A stretch of DNA of 64,000 nucleotides from CBDUEF01 sp018063485 (GTDB lineage Bacteria > Pseudomonadota > Alphaproteobacteria > Rhodobacterales > Rhodobacteraceae), in contig JBAOID010000032.1 in the NCBI GenBank assembly GCA_037045435.1, positions 1 through 64,000 on the forward strand, given 5' to 3'. The position numbers and the translations under genes were made by a program. The notes below the pieces were generated by a model. That model searched no databases, was not told where the DNA came from, and worked only from the letters and a program-made list of their open reading frames with translations. Positions 53,180 through 62,571 of the stretch are shown one piece after another (position 1 is the stretch's first letter; each line of letters opens with the position of its first letter).

Positions 53180-54593
53180 CTAACCCGCGACCTGCACGCC
53201 ACCGGGGCTGCGTTTGCGGCGCAGGTAGCGGCCGGCACCCGTCGCAATCTTCAGCGCACCGATTTCCACCGCCACTTCACCGCGCAGGATCACCGTCACC
53301 GGCCACCCTTGCACTTTCAGACCCTCATAAGGCGTGTAATCTGCGCCGTGGTGCAGATCCGCGTTGTGAATGGTGCGTACCTCTTTAGGATCCCAAAGCG
53401 TCAGATCGGCGTCAGAGCCCACCGCAATCGTGCCTTTCTGCGGGTAAAGCCCGTAAAGCTTTGCATGGTTGGTCGCGGTCAGCGCGGCAAAGCGGGGCAG
53501 GTCGATGCGGCCCTTCATCACACCTTCGGAAAACAGGATGGGCAGTCGCGTCTCGACACCTGGTATGCCGTTGGGAAATCCAGCGGAAACTGGTTTTTCC
53601 CTTGCTGTTCAGCTTGCCTTCGGCATCATCAAAGCGAAACGGGCAATGATCCGAGGAATACAGATCGAAGATGCCCTGCTCCAGCCCCGCCCAGCAGGCG
53701 GCTTTGCTGGCTTCGTCGCGCGGCGGTGGCGAGCAGACATATTTCGCGCCCTCCCAGCCGTCTCGGTCCAGATCATCGGCGGTCAGCATCAGATATTGCG
53801 GACAGGTTTCGCCCACGACCTTCGAGCCGCGCTTGCGGGCACGGTCAATCTCTTCCATCGCCTCTCGGTTGGAAACATGCACGATGACAATTGGCACATC
53901 GACAATTTCCGCCAGCGACAACGCACGATGCGTGGCCTCGCGTTCGGCGGCAATCGGGCGGGTTGTGGCATGGGCGACAGGCGTCACAGCCCCCTCCGCC
54001 TCGTGCTTGCCGATCAGAAAGCGGATCGCGTCCTCGTTCTCGCAATGCACCATCACCAAGGCACCAGAGCTGCGGGCAGCATCCAGCGTCGCCAGAATCT
54101 CGTCATCGCGCAGGCGCAGCCCTTCATAGGTCATAAAGACCTTGAGCGAGGTATAGCCATCCTCGACCAGTGCCGGAATTTCCTGCCCCAGCACATTGGC
54201 AGTCGGGTCGGTGAGGATCAGATGAAAACTCACATCGGTCAGACATTGCCCCTCGGCCAAGGCGTGATAGGCGGTCAAAGCCTCGCGCAGGCTTTGCCCC
54301 TTTTGTTGCAGGCAAAACGGTAAAATCGTGGTGTTGCCACCAAACAAAGCCGACCGTGTACCGCTTTGGAAATCATCCGCCATCACAATGCCGTCGCCCG
54401 AGGGTTGCGACAGATGCACATGGCTGTCGATACCGCCCGGCAGAACGTAAAGGCCCTTCGCATCAACCTCCTGGCGACATGCTGGCAGGTTTTCACCAAT
54501 GCTTACAATGCGGCCGCCCCGTACGCCAATATCGCATTGCACAACATCGGCAGCGGTCACCACCGTGCCGCCGCGCACCACCAGATCAAACAT
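53180..54593 (-). CDS. Second D-hydantoinase / dihydropyrimidinase family protein, frameshifted
   Basis: ATG at 54593. LPGGIDSHVHLSQPSG gives HxH at 58 and 60, SLKVFMTYEGL the carboxylated Lys151, then VMVHCENEDAI, VIVHVSNREAM and YSSDHCPFRFDDAEGKLNSK with the last Asp. Near 53580 the frame shifts, then GIPGVETRLPILFSEGVMKG and TNHAKLYGLYPQKGTIAVGS lead to 53180. The total is about 470 residues. It is clearly distinct in sequence from the hydantoinase at 38644. All metal ligands lie before the shift. Confidence 0.87.
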
Positions 54594-54596
54594 GGC

Positions 54597-55829
54597 CTAG
54601 CCCACCTTTCGCAAAATCTCATCAAAGGCGGTGCAGAGATGGTCCACCTCATCCAACGTGTTGTAATGCACCATCGACACCCGCAAGAGCCCACCGTCGC
54701 GCATTTCACCCGTCGCCTCGACCAGACGGCGCGCATGGAAATCACCGTGGCGGATGGCGATCTTGTGGCTATCCATTGCCTTGCAAACCGCGGCAGAATC
54801 GCGCCCGTCAAAGCGGAATGCCACGGTTGGAATACGCCGCGAGCCGTCGTTGCGGGTCTCGCCAAACACAATGCAATCATTGCGCTGCGTCAGATAGGAC
54901 AGCAATCTGCCAACCAACGCATCTTCTTGGACCGTAATTGCACCAAAGCCCTGCTCCAGTCTTTCACGAGCAGTGCCGCTTTGACCAAGTCCCGCAAAAT
55001 AGTCGCGGATCGCCACCACCGAATAGGCACATTCATAGCTTGGATTGCCCGGCTCCAGCTTGCCCGGCACTTTGTCCTTGCCATAGAAGTAGTGATAGAG
55101 CGTGTCCAACTCCAGCAAGAGATCGTATTTGCCATACATGACAGCATAGTGCGGGCCGTAAGTCTTATAGAGACTGAACACATAATAATCGACATCCCAA
55201 GCCTGCACATCAATGGCGCGATGCGGCGCATAGGCCACGGCATCGACACAAATTCGCGCGCCGTGCTCATGCACGAAACGGGCGAATTCCGCGATGGGGT
55301 TCATCTGACCCAGGATATTTGAAACATGCGTGACCGCCACCAGCCGCGTGCGGTCGTTCATCAGCGGCGCCAGATCCGACAGCTCGAGGTTCTGCGTGTC
55401 TTTGTTCAGCGGCCAAACCTTGATGACGATCCCAAATTCCTGCAACGACATCCACGGTCCGATATTCGATTCATGGTCCGAAATCGTCACGATGATCTCG
55501 TCACCCTTGGCCAGCTGGCTGCGCATCGCTCGTGCAAGATTTTGAAGCAAAACCGTGGTCGAGGGGCCAAAGACGATCTCTTCTGGCCGCGATGCGTTCA
55601 TCACCGTGGCCGCCGCCTCGCGGCCTTGGCGCAGGGCATCAGCGGCGGCAAGCGAGATATCATAGCTGCCGCCGATCTGCACATTCCGCTCGATCAGAAA
55701 TTCGGTCATCCGCGCGACTGCGCCTTTGAGGATCTGCGAACCACCGGCATTGTCAAAAAGCGTCCAACTGCGGGCAAGACCCGGAAAATGGCTGCGAACT
55801 TGGGCGAGATCAAGAGTTGGGGAAGTCAT
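54597..55829 (-). CDS. Class V aminotransferase (cysteine desulfurase-like)
   Basis: A 410-residue PLP enzyme: LFDNAGGSQILKGAVARMTE near the start, IVFGPSTTVLLQNLARAMRS, TISDHESNIGPWMSLQEFGI, RICVDAVAYAPHRAIDVQAW (cofactor Asp) and YYVFSLYKTYGPHYAVMYGK with the Schiff-base Lys. It belongs to the cysteine desulfurase-like subfamily rather than SufS/IscS proper. It could act as a lyase, desulfurase or aminotransferase on an amino compound of this pathway. Its end lies 3 bases before the hydantoinase start, in the same direction. Confidence 0.87.
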   Translation of the reverse strand: MTSPTLDLAQVRSHFPGLARSWTLFDNAGGSQILKGAVARMTEFLIERNVQIGGSYDISLAAADALRQGREAAATVMNASRPEEIVFGPSTTVLLQNLARAMRSQLAKGDEIIVTISDHESNIGPWMSLQEFGIVIKVWPLNKDTQNLELSDLAPLMNDRTRLVAVTHVSNILGQMNPIAEFARFVHEHGARICVDAVAYAPHRAIDVQAWDVDYYVFSLYKTYGPHYAVMYGKYDLLLELDTLYHYFYGKDKVPGKLEPGNPSYECAYSVVAIRDYFAGLGQSGTARERLEQGFGAITVQEDALVGRLLSYLTQRNDCIVFGETRNDGSRRIPTVAFRFDGRDSAAVCKAMDSHKIAIRHGDFHARRLVEATGEMRDGGLLRVSMVHYNTLDEVDHLCTAFDEILRKVG

Positions 55830-55850
55830 GCAATACTCCGGTTCAAAGGG

Positions 55851-56587
<737 letters not shown>

Positions 56588-56588
<1 letters not shown>

Positions 56589-57259
56589 CAGCGATCCGCC
56601 TTGCTATAGCTGCGCTCCAAACGTGCGACCGCTGCCACCAAGGGCCACAGAAACAGCACATAAATCATTGCCGCCCCGATCAGCGGGCTTGGATTGGCCG
56701 ACAACGCCTGAGCTTGTGTCGCCTGTTTCAACAGGTCCGGCATCGCCACCACCGAGGCAAGCGCCGTATCCTTCATCACGTTGATGCAATTGTTGGTCAG
56801 CGGCGGAATGACGATGCGAATGGCTTGCGGCAAGATCACATCCACCATCATGCTGCGCGTGCTCAGCCCCAGCGCGGCCGAGGCCTCGAACTGACCTTTT
56901 GCAATCGCCTCGATACCTGCGCGAAAGATCTCGGCGGTATAGGCGGCCGATACCAGCGACAGCGCCGAAACCGCTGACATGAACGGCGAAAGGCGGATTC
57001 CGACAAAAGGCAAGGCATAGTAGATGATGATCAGCAACACCAGAAGCGGGATCGAGCGCATGAAGTTGATGTAGATCTTGGCCAACACCTGCACCCAGAC
57101 CGGCGCATAAAGCCGCATCAGCGCAAGCGCCAAGCCCAGCACGAGGCCCGCAATGATGCTGACCACGCCAAGTTGCAGCGTGATCCACAGCCCCTGAATC
57201 AACAGCGGGAAGGTGCGGATCAGCACCGGCACGTTAAAGAAGGTATCAATAAGTTCCAT
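56588..57259 (-). CDS. Polar amino-acid ABC transporter permease
   Basis: A 223-residue inner-membrane permease of the HEQRo/PAAT family: LIRTFPLLIQGLWITLQLGV, IYINFMRSIPLLVLLIIIYY, AYTAEIFRAGIEAIAKGQFE and the EAA-type loop AASALGLSTRSMMVDVILPQ followed by AIRIVIPPLTNNCINVMKDT. A single permease gene implies a homodimeric channel. Intact. Confidence 0.92.
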
Positions 57260-57288
57260 TCGCCTCGCCCGTCCCTGCCGTGCATTCA

Positions 57289-57311
57289 GGGGCCACGCTT
57301 TGCGCAGCCCC
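57289..57311 (-). terminator. Hairpin between binding-protein and permease genes
   Basis: GGGGC and GCCCC arms with an inner CGC/GCG pair, in the 66-bp gap between the binding-protein stop and the permease start. Weak and imperfect; an mRNA-stability or attenuation element is possible. Confidence 0.4.
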
Positions 57312-57325
57312 CGAAGTTTGCATGA

Positions 57326-58117
57326 TTATTGCAGCTTGGGCATATCCATAACCATCACGGTCGAGGTGGTGGCCTCGGGGTCGGTGCCGAACCACTTCTT
57401 ATGAGTTGCTGCAAGAAAACCTTCTTGCTTGAGCGTGGTCAAAACGGCGCTGACTTCGGCGGCCAAAGGCGCGTCCTTGGCGAACATCATCGAATATTGC
57501 TCGCCCGACAGAATACGCGCCACGACGGCGAATTCCGGCTTGTCCTTGACGTAATACTGCAAGGCCGGAATATCGCTGATGTAACCGTCAATCCGCCCGT
57601 TACCCAGATCCAGCATAGCAGGGGCCAGCCCTTCAAAGCGGCGAATATCGGCAAAGCCATATTCGGCCATATGTTCAGTCGCCCAGATGTCGCCGGTTGA
57701 GCCGGTATCCACGCCAATTACCTTGCCCTTCATATCGGCCAGACCAGTCAACCCGCTGGCTGCCGTTACCGTCAAGGATTGGTCGCTGTCATAATAGGGT
57801 TGCGCAAAGCTCAATTCCGCAAGGCGCTTTTGCGTGATGGTGATCGACGACACCGCCATGTCGATGCGCCCCGATTGCACCGCCGAGAACAGGCCATTGA
57901 ACGGAATATTCTCGAACTTCACCGTGCGCCCCAGCCGTTTTCCGACCTCATTTGCAAGGTCGATCTCAAATCCGACAATCGCACCAGTGTCGTCCTGAAA
58001 TTCCCACGGCACGTTACCGACATTCGCGCCAACAGTCAGGTCTTGCGCAGAAGCCATCGCGCCGAATGACAGCGCCACACCAAGCACTGCGGCCTGCATG
58101 AACATTCTTCTCATCAT
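57326..58117 (-). CDS. Polar amino-acid ABC transporter substrate-binding protein
   Basis: A 263-residue exported protein. The signal peptide MQAAVLGVALSFGAMASAQ is followed by the SBP_bac_3 pattern: DLTVGANVGNVPWEFQDDTG, IVGFEIDLANEVGKRLGRTV, NGLFSAVQSGRIDMAVSSIT and GKVIGVDTGSTGDIW. The ligand is probably an amino acid or a small polar compound. It diverges from a FadR-type regulator gene with a perfect operator-like repeat between them. Confidence 0.92.
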   Translation of the reverse strand: MMRRMFMQAAVLGVALSFGAMASAQDLTVGANVGNVPWEFQDDTGAIVGFEIDLANEVGKRLGRTVKFENIPFNGLFSAVQSGRIDMAVSSITITQKRLAELSFAQPYYDSDQSLTVTAASGLTGLADMKGKVIGVDTGSTGDIWATEHMAEYGFADIRRFEGLAPAMLDLGNGRIDGYISDIPALQYYVKDKPEFAVVARILSGEQYSMMFAKDAPLAAEVSAVLTTLKQEGFLAATHKKWFGTDPEATTSTVMVMDMPKLQ

Positions 58118-58159
58118 GTCTTTGGTCCTTTCCCTGTTTCGTTTATATGTTGCGGTCGA

Positions 58160-58174
58160 ACCGGTCTGACCGGT
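58160..58174. promoter_or_regulatory. Perfect inverted repeat ACCGGTC-T-GACCGGT, candidate FadR-type operator
   Basis: Seven-base arms around a single T, in the 149-bp gap between the divergent binding-protein and FadR-type genes. The GGTC-T-GACC core is of the kind bound by FadR-subfamily GntR regulators. It likely controls both genes. Confidence 0.6.
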
Positions 58175-58266
58175 AAGGCCAAATCAAACACGCAAAGTTT
58201 GCGATTGCAAGAATATATGGCTAGCACCAACAAACGAGCCCGTTCGGGAGTGAAAGGAATTGAGTA

Positions 58267-59034
58267 GTGAAACGAATGATCTCCGCCTCGGTTGGATGGA
58301 GCCCGCTGCCCCAAGTGGTGGCGCGACGGGTGCAGCAAAAGATCCTGAGTGGCGAATGGAAGCCAGGCGAGCAAATCCCATCGCAGCGCATCCTGTCTGA
58401 ACACTTCAACGTAAGCCGCGCCTCTTTGCGCGAAGCCTTGCTGACGCTGGAGACTCTGGGGCTGATCAAGACCGAACCGGGGCGCGGCACCTATGTGACT
58501 GCAGGGCGCAACGACTCGACAGAAGCGCTGAAATGGCGCTACTCAGACAGCTTCGCTATGGCCGATGTCTTTGAGACCCGCCTGATGCTGGAGGGTCAGA
58601 TAGTTGAAAATGCGGCGCTTGTGATGTCTCCGTCAGCGCTTACAGTGCTGGTTGGGTCTACAGACGAGATGGAACGCTGCTGGGCCGCAGGCGACTTATT
58701 GGCAAACGTCGAGGCCGATCTGAGATGATGGAACGCTGCTGGGCCGCAGGCGACTTATTGGGAAACGTCGAGGCCGATCTGAGACTTCCACCACGCCATC
58801 GCGGCGAACTGCGGCAACAAGATGCTGCGGATGATGTATGAAACGGTGCAGGGTCTGCTGTCGGAAACCCAGCGCCAACCCATCCCCCATACCAACCCAA
58901 GCCGTATGCGCGACTCCATCGCCGAGCATCGCCAGATCATCTCGGCCGTTGCCGCAAATGATGCAGATGCCGCGCGCGATGCAATGCGGTGCCATATCCG
59001 CAATACCGCCGCTTGCGCAGGCATCGCGCTCTAA
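58267..59034 (+). pseudogene. FadR-type GntR regulator, broken by a 59-bp tandem duplication and a frameshift
   Basis: GTG at 58267 gives MKRMISASVGWSPLPQVVAR, then the winged helix IPSQRILSEHFNVSRASLRE and GLIKTEPGRGTYVTAG, and the FCD start VFETRLMLEGQIVENAALVM. A stop at 58726 follows ANVEADLR. The DNA 58668-58726 is then repeated at 58727-58785. After that the frame for FHHAIAANCGNKMLRMMYET to NTAACAGIAL (end 59034) is reached only with another shift. An intact protein would be about 235 residues. As written, only the DNA-binding domain would be made. Confidence 0.8.
58668..58785 (+). repeat. 59-bp tandem duplication inside the FadR-type gene
   Basis: GATGGAACGCTGCTGGGCCG and the next 39 bases occur twice, at 58668-58726 and 58727-58785, with one mismatch (GGCAAACG versus GGGAAACG). 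As 59 is not a multiple of three it changes the reading frame. Confidence 0.9.
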
Positions 59035-59109
59035 CGTAATGCCGCATTGTTCACAACGCTGATCATGAGCGATTCACATCGCGAGATCCATGCGGTCTGT
59101 CTGACCGCA

Positions 59110-59277
59110 TGGACAAGCCATCACCCGCTCGCTACGCACCGCGAACTGGTCCAGCTATAATGCGGCGCTGCGCACGCGCGGGTCGCTGCTGGATCTGGTT
59201 GAACAAGAGAGATGACATGGCTCGCGCCGCATGACGGCAGCGCCGGTCGCCCTGCGATGTTCTCTGATTGTCGCGTT
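59110..59277 (+). pseudogene. IS5-family transposase N-terminal fragment
   Basis: Pieces read MDKPSPARY, then in a shifted frame ANWSSYNAALRTRGSLL, then MTWLAPHDGSAGRPAMFSD. This order matches the N-terminus of IS5-group transposases (NWSSYNAALRxRGSL). The fragment stops where the ISL3 end begins near 59278. The short region 59035-59109 before it has no feature. Confidence 0.7.
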
Positions 59278-59711
59278 GCCTTTTCGTGGTTCTGCTGCGT
59301 TTTTGGTGCAAATTCTGTGCAGTTGAAGGCTTGAGTGCAACGCGCCATTTTGCAGGATGGAAAAGGTTTTCAAGCTGTGCGCCAGCCCCAGGAATGCAAA
59401 TCCATCGTGTTGAGCAAAATGGATCCGGCTTGACTGTTTTGCTGAGTGGAAAAGACAGAGGCTGTTGTCCCTCTTGCGGGACGCGATCGACCTTTCGCCA
59501 TAGCAGTTATTCCCGGCGCCTCAGGGATCTGCCTGCTCATGGGAGCCCGGTCACGGCGGTCGTGACGGTCACACGCTGGCGGTGCCAGAACGCACTATGT
59601 TCGCAGCGAATTTCTGCCGGGACCGACCCCCTTGCTGGCCACCCCTTACGCGCGGCAAACCAGTCGAATGAGAACTATAATCCGTCTGTTTGGCCATGGC
59701 GTAGGTGGGAG
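59278..59711 (+). mobile_element. ISL3-family element, left part (truncated)
   Basis: Starts with the ISL3 terminus (GGTTCTGCTGCGTTTTTGGT at 59289 onward), then the transposase N-terminus from near 59356: RFSSCAPAPGMQIHRVEQNG, LLSGKDRGCCPSCGTRSTFR (zinc-finger CxxC) and VTRWRCQNALCSQRISAG. It is nearly identical to the copy at 62956-63947, but the match stops at 59711, where IS3 sequence begins. The DDE domain is missing, so it is inactive. Confidence 0.82.
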
Positions 59712-59714
59712 ACC

Positions 59715-60570
59715 GCCCTTCACGACCTTCCCGGGTCTGGAACCGGATCCCCGAAGCGGTGCGGGATCAGATCCTGAACCTGGCGCTTGAGGAGCCCGAG
59801 TTGTCGCCGCGCGAACTGGCGGTCCGGTTCACCGATACAGAAAAGTATTTTGTCTCAGAGGCTTCGGTCTACCGGCTGCTCAAATCGCACGACCTCATCA
59901 CCAGCCCGGCCTACATCGTCATCAAGGCTGCGGATGAGTTCAAAGACAAGACTACGGCGCCAAACCAGATGTGGCAGACTGACTTCACCTATCTGAAAGT
60001 CGTCGGCTGGGGCTGGTTCTACCTGTCCACGATCCTTGACGACTACTCGCGTTATGTCATCGGCTGGAAGCTCTGCGGCAACATGCGGGCCGAGGATGTC
60101 ACCGACTACGCTCGACATCGCCCTGGCCGCGTCAGGCTGCGACAGCGCCAAGGTTCTGCACAAACCGCGGCTGCTCAGCGATAATGGCTCGTCCTATATC
60201 GCTGGCGATCTGGCGGAATATCTCGAAGACAAAGGCATGAAGCACGTTCGCGGCGCGCCAATGCACTGTTACCCGCAGGCGATTCACGCATCGCCGAAGG
60301 CACAAACTCAGGGCAAGATCGAACGCTGGCACCAGACCCTCAAGAACCGCATCCTGCTGGAAAACTACTTCATGGAGGGCGAACTTGAGGCCGCCATCGC
60401 CGCCTTCATCGACCACTACAACAACCACCGCTACCACGAGAGCATCGGCAACCTCACCCCGGCTGACGTCTATTTTGGCCGTGGCGAAACCATCCTGGCC
60501 GAGAGGAGACGCATCAAACATGCAAACCATCCAAAACCGCCGCTTGAACCATCAGCGTCAAGCAGCATAA
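59715..60570 (+). pseudogene. IS3-family OrfB transposase (rve DDE), frameshifted, with a small in-frame insertion
   Basis: SRVWNRIPEAVRDQILNLAL, LSPRELAVRFTDTEKYFVSE, NQMWQTDFTYLKVVGWGWFY (first Asp) and LSTILDDYSRYVIGWKL match IS3 OrfB. A shift near 60105 leads to TLDIALAASGCD and LLSDNGSSYIAGDLAEYLED (second Asp). GAPMH is followed by 11 extra residues, then QTQGKIERWHQTLKNRILLE (Glu of DDE) and YNNHRYHESIGNLTPADVYF. A further shift near 60525 precedes the end (NRRLNHQRQAA). Not functional as written. Confidence 0.82.
60267..60302. repeat. Palindrome-bearing in-frame insertion in IS3 orfB (net 33 bp)
   Basis: Ordinary OrfB reads GAP-x-HPQTQGKIERW; here GAPMH-CYPQAIHASPKA-QTQGKIERW. The extra DNA contains the inverted repeat GGCGAT (60278-60283) and ATCGCC (60290-60295) with loop TCACGC. 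It keeps the frame and lies next to the catalytic Glu. Confidence 0.6.
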
Positions 60571-60651
60571 CCTAAACCCGATGAGCCCAAGACTTCCGCT
60601 CCAAAATTAGGCGGCCTGTTCCAAATCATTCGACGACGGACAGCCATGAAC

Positions 60652-60862
60652 CGCCGCAATGCCCTCTTTTGCCGGACATGACGAGGGCGGGCGCAACTGG
60701 GCCCGCTTCGCCAGCCTGATCGGCACCTGCAGAGATGAACAGCGTCGAGCCCTATGCCTATCTATGCGAACTGTTCACGAAACTGGCCAACGGCCACCTC
60801 GCCCGCGACATCGACGCCCTGATGCCATGGGCATACCCAGCGCAGGCCGATAGTCCCTCATA
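60652..60862 (+). pseudogene. IS66 transposase (TnpC) C-terminal remnant
   Basis: Frames together read RRNALF, AGHDEGGRNWARFASLIGTC and MNSVEPYAYLCELFTKLANG, HLARDIDALMPWAYP. This matches the C-terminal part of IS66 TnpC (RKNALFAGHDxGxxNWA... DLLPWAY). At least two shifts interrupt it. The following 60863-61289 has no gene: it holds a short inverted GGGACTA-type repeat near 60855-60885 and an ISL3 end scrap at 61112. Confidence 0.7.
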
Positions 60863-61111
60863 GGGACCTCGTCTCGTAGTCCCTGACGAGCTACTGGCAG
60901 CCCTCCGCTCCATCACATCGCCGAAGCGTGCAAGGCAAAACTCAATGGGGCGTAGCCGCCGCATACGTCATACGATGAAAATGCAAAATAGCATTTAGCG
61001 GGATAATTCCTGCTTCCGCAACATCCCCCAATCCATGGCGTTGTCGCTATTCGTCAGAGTTCTTGCCTAGCAAAGAGCGGAACGGCGCAAGACACGTGTA
61101 CCATCGAAAAG

Positions 61112-61137
61112 AACAAGTTTGCACCGAAAACGCAGCA
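61112..61137 (-). mobile_element. Scrap of an ISL3 terminus
   Basis: TTTGCACCGAAAACGCAGCA matches the ISL3 end seen at 20941-20998 and 63900-63947. Only about 26 bases remain. Confidence 0.55.
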
Positions 61138-61289
61138 GAATCGATTTTGGTGCCGCCCGCATCACGGGACGAGGTCATGTTCAGGGAGAGACCCGCCAGC
61201 AGCGGACCCCTCGAGTTTTGAGTAGGCGCAGGCGGCGATGTCCGGCTCTCCCCTGCCATTTCGCTTGGTGTGGAGGAGTTCTGGGCTGG

Positions 61290-61628
61290 CTAGTTGGAGA
61301 TATCGCCTTCGCCCAGGGCGGCAAGCCGAGCGGGCAGGTCCATCCTGACATGCAAGAAGTCGACGACGATCATCCTGTCAGAGCCGGCAATGAAGACCAC
61401 ATAATGCTGGCCAGACCGGGCATAGCGCAGGTTCTCGGACAGGGCCGGATCAACCAGACGGCGGCAATCCTTGGAGGGTGCTGTGCCATCGGCCAGCGCC
61501 TGGCACTTCTCGATCAGGTCTTCGGCATAGGCATCGGCTTGCCGCCGCCCGAAGGTCTCGACCGTCCAGACGGCAATATCCTTCAGCGCGGCCTCTGCCT
61601 GCCGCGTCAGCACCCATGGTTTGGCCAT
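61290..61628 (-). CDS. parE: RelE/ParE-type toxin
   Basis: A 112-residue protein: KPWVLTRQAEAALKDIAVWT, VETFGRRQADAYAEDLIEKC and LRYARSGQHYVVFIAGSDRM followed by VVDFLHVRMDLPARL, the ParE pattern. It is the toxin of a type II pair, inhibiting gyrase or translation depending on the subgroup. The start overlaps the antitoxin stop, the usual antitoxin-first order. It appears intact. Confidence 0.88.
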   Translation of the reverse strand: MAKPWVLTRQAEAALKDIAVWTVETFGRRQADAYAEDLIEKCQALADGTAPSKDCRRLVDPALSENLRYARSGQHYVVFIAGSDRMIVVDFLHVRMDLPARLAALGEGDISN

Positions 61629-61888
61629 CAGGATGCGGACTTCTGCGCCGTTGCAAAGACCCGCCGCACTGTTTCTTCACCCGATCCGCGCGCGAAAGCC
61701 CCCTCCCGGGCTTCAAGCACACCACGCGTCAGTCGTGCGCGCAGGTCACGGAACTCGGCCTCTTCGCGCTCCAGCAAGCGCAGACCGGCACGTAAGGCCT
61801 CGGAGGCGTTCTGGTATCGGCCCGAGGCAACCAGATCGTCGATCAGCTTTGATTGAGGTTCGGTCAGAACAACGTTGCGGGTGGCCAT
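61628..61888 (-). CDS. parD: ParD-type (CopG/RHH) antitoxin
   Basis: An 86-residue protein; ATG at 61888 follows GGAGATCACC. MATRNVVLTEPQSKLIDDLV and SGRYQNASEALRAGLRLLER form the ribbon-helix-helix DNA-binding part. The C-terminal helix (EFRDLRARLTRGVLEAREG) would bind the ParE toxin. A perfect palindrome lies 18 bp upstream, fitting autorepression. Confidence 0.88.
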   Translation of the reverse strand: MATRNVVLTEPQSKLIDDLVASGRYQNASEALRAGLRLLEREEAEFRDLRARLTRGVLEAREGAFARGSGEETVRRVFATAQKSAS

Positions 61889-61905
61889 GCGGTGATCTCC
61901 ATATT

Positions 61906-61926
61906 TATTGGCAATATATGCCAATA
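61906..61926. promoter_or_regulatory. Perfect inverted repeat TATTGGCA-N5-TGCCAATA, parDE operator candidate
   Basis: Eight-base perfect arms around ATATA, starting 18 bp upstream of the parD ATG. RHH antitoxins bind such repeats in their own promoter. Confidence 0.7.
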
Positions 61927-61997
61927 GTGCCTGTCTGTCGATAGAGGCTCGGCCAAACACTAAGATGGCAATGGCCGAGCCAGAGATTTAACCCCCC

Positions 61998-62472
61998 TCA
62001 GGCGGCGATACCCGCCTTCCCTGCCCCATCGCCGCTCATCACCGACGATCTGCGAGCCTGCGCGTTGCGATAGCCCTCCTTGGCAATCCAAAGCTCCGCC
62101 GCACCAACCGACTCGGCCAGATGCAGCAGTTCCATGGTGCCCCCGAAATCCAGAAGCACGCGGACCTGCCCCACCTTGGGCTCATCGACGACTTCGAATG
62201 ATCAGCTGGCTGTCGGCCGAATGGCTGCGCATGTTGGTGACGAGGATGACCCCATCCGAGGAGAAGTTGCCCTCGTGGAGAGTGAAGGACGCCGGGGCCG
62301 TCCAGGTCGGATAAGGCCGCGGCGGTTCCTTCTTCACCAGGCGGCCAACACCGTTGGACCTTTCCCAGGCTGCCAGCTTTTTGGTGAAGCGCGCGGGCGG
62401 TTTGGGGCTGCCGTCGGTGTAACGAATGAGCGCGCCCAAGGGCGCTTGGTCGATGATCGTGGTTGCGGACAT
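61998..62472 (-). CDS. Conserved plasmid-type hypothetical protein, frameshifted
   Basis: ATG at 62472 gives MSATTIIDQAPLGALIRYTD, GSPKPPARFTKKLAAWERSN, GVGRLVKKEPPRPYPTW and SFTLHEGNFSSDGVILVTNM. Near 62205 the frame shifts to FEVVDEPKVGQVRVLLDFGG, MELLHLAESVGAAELWIAKE and ends GKAGIAA at 61998. The joined length is about 158 residues. I recognise it as a protein carried next to ParB-like genes on alphaproteobacterial plasmids; its function is unknown. Confidence 0.6.
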
Positions 62473-62538
62473 GATTCCTCATCCTGAATGCGAGCATTCG
62501 CACTCATCATATTGATATTGTTGTGTTTTGTGATTGAT

Positions 62539-62560
62539 GAGGGCGGGTTTCCCCGCCCTC
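62539..62560 (-). terminator. GC hairpin after the ParB-like gene
   Basis: GAGGGCGGG and CCCGCCCTC form a perfect 9-bp stem around TTTC, 12 bases past the ParB-like stop. There is no strong T-run. Confidence 0.6.
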
Positions 62561-62571
62561 GGGCGCTCAGA

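Larger units (their letters stand above)
59712..60645 (+). mobile_element. IS3-family element remnant (orfB and right end)
   Basis: Contains most of an orfB transposase and, after its stop, an end-like stretch GGCGGCCTGTTCCAAATCAT. orfA and the left end are replaced by the ISL3 piece at 59711. Confidence 0.75.
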
